From: Mycolicibacterium pyrenivorans
Lineage (GTDB): Bacteria; Actinomycetota; Actinomycetes; Mycobacteriales; Mycobacteriaceae
NCBI RefSeq assembly: GCF_025821625.1
Contig: NZ_JACKSH010000151.1
Coordinates: 1-63,225 of the forward strand
Length of the DNA: 63,225 nt
Reading direction: 5' to 3'
Each line of letters starts with the position of its first letter. Within the stretch, counting starts at the first letter, position 1. Of this stretch, positions 62,600 to 63,225 are shown piece by piece. Position numbers and translations under genes: made by a program. The notes under the pieces are model-generated. The model saw only the letters and a list, made by a program, of their open reading frames with translations, had not been told where the DNA came from and ran no database searches.

Positions 62600-63225
62600 G
62601 TGACTGATGAATCATCGAGCCCGGTCGAGCCGACGACCGGCGACAGCGCCGCGGGTCCGGCGGCGGGCGGGCCGCCGCCGCGCCAGCTGCGCCTGCTGCT
62701 GACCATCGCGGGGGTGGTGCTCGTCCTGGACATCGTCACCAAGGTGCTCGCCGTGCGGCTGCTGACGCCCGGTCAGCCGGTATCGATCATCGGTGACACC
62801 GTGACCTGGACGTTGGTGCGCAACTCGGGTGCGGCGTTCTCGATGGCCACCGGATACACGTGGGTGCTCACGCTGGTCGCCACGGGTGTGGTCTTCGGCA
62901 TCATCTGGATGGGTCGTCGGCTGGTGTCTCCGTGGTGGGCACTCGGTCTCGGGATGATCCTCGGTGGCGCGATGGGCAACCTCGTCGACCGGTTCTTCCG
63001 GTCTCCGGGCCCGCTGCGGGGCCACGTCGTGGACTTCCTGTCCATCGGGTGGTGGCCGGTGTTCAACGTCGCCGATCCGTCGGTGGTGGGCGGAGCGATC
63101 CTGCTGGTGGGCTTGTCGCTGTTCGGATTCGACTTCGACACCGTCGGGAGGCGTCAGCCGGACGACGGCGAAGGTCCGGTCGGGAGGCGTCAGCCGGACG
63201 ACGGCGAAGGTCCGGTCGGGAGGCG
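62600..63225 (+). CDS. lspA: Lipoprotein signal peptidase LspA (runs off the window)
   Basis: Aspartic peptidase that removes signal peptides from prolipoproteins at the membrane. At least 208 residues are present with no stop before the window end. Four helices are visible, and the catalytic dyad is Asp145 (GHVVDF) and Asp159 (FNVADP), with GNLVDR upstream. An N-terminal extension of about 28 residues is Gly/Pro/Ala-rich. After the last helix the protein continues into 12-residue tandem repeats of [12 protein letters not shown]. The start is GTG 62600. It corresponds to Rv1539. Confidence 0.94.
   Translation, partial: MTDESSSPVEPTTGDSAAGPAAGGPPPRQLRLLLTIAGVVLVLDIVTKVLAVRLLTPGQPVSIIGDTVTWTLVRNSGAAFSMATGYTWVLTLVATGVVFGIIWMGRRLVSPWWALGLGMILGGAMGNLVDRFFRSPGPLRGHVVDFLSIGWWPVFNVADPSVVGGAILLVGLSLFGFDFDTVGRRQPDDGEGPVGRRQPDDGEGPVGR
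63143..63225 (+). repeat. 36-bp in-frame tandem repeat at the lspA 3' end
   Basis: Exact copies at 63143-63178 and 63179-63214, then 11 bp of a third before the window ends. Each unit begins GTCGGGAGGCGTCAGCC and encodes 12 residues, adding a charged tail after the last transmembrane helix. The total copy number cannot be seen. Confidence 0.95.

Overview
The window is high-GC actinobacterial chromosome from a mycobacterium, most likely a fast-growing Mycolicibacterium. The gene order follows, as I remember it, the M. tuberculosis Rv1445c to Rv1539 segment: pgl-opcA-zwf-tal-tkt, ctaB, qor, ctaA, ABC exporter and mptB, sufRBDCSUT, trxA, echA12, an ABC-F ATPase, acnR-acn, ripA-ripB-moxR, fabG1-inhA-hemH, NfeD/band-7, mutAB-meaB, ileS, dinB, ansA and lspA. 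Many starts are GTG, and genes are tightly packed with 1-4 bp stop/start overlaps. No rRNA, tRNA or CRISPR was seen.

Layout. 1-1513: an ISL3-type transposase and a 96-bp tandem duplication. 1678-8452: a small membrane protein, then the leftward pentose-phosphate operon tkt-tal-zwf-opcA-pgl. 8649-13675: haem O synthase ctaB, a DUF1254/1214 protein, a frameshifted remnant, quinone reductase, an ATP-grasp protein and haem A synthase ctaA. 13696-15168: a divergent TetR / PhlG-like hydrolase pair. 15082-18514: ABC exporter and mannosyltransferase MptB. 18668-25085: the complete suf Fe-S assembly operon under SufR. 25195-28592: an accessory block (flavodoxin-fold protein, membrane protein, secreted GH16 glucanase). 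28671-35268: thioredoxin, enoyl-CoA hydratase, ABC-F, a tiny HTH protein, AcnR and aconitase. 35427-41732: cell-wall hydrolases RipA/RipB and the MoxR/DUF58/VWA set. 41804-44418: mycolate genes fabG1-inhA, then ferrochelatase. 44423-48092: conserved membrane and SPFH genes. 48203-53357: methylmalonyl-CoA mutase and its chaperone. 53409-56570: a serine esterase, an XRE regulator with a multi-pass membrane protein, and a stand-alone condensation-domain fragment. 56602-63225: T-box leader and ileS, an S4 protein, DinB, asparaginase, and lspA running off the end.

The genes form coherent units: NADPH and pentose supply, haem a synthesis, Fe-S cluster assembly with its autorepressor, Fe-S dependent aconitase with its own repressor, mycolic acid elongation, septal peptidoglycan cleavage, and propionate catabolism.

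The least ordinary material is: (1) a TetR/PhlG-like pair with two matching 20-bp operators, inserted into an otherwise conserved gene order; (2) an XRE/membrane-protein pair divergent from a condensation-domain fragment, with nested palindromes between them; (3) at least six tandem duplications (19 to 96 bp), three of them lengthening protein segments in frame (SufU, LspA, GH16) and one remodelling a translation start; and (4) readable operators for SufR and AcnR and a T-box leader. All family and synteny statements are from memory; no search was run.
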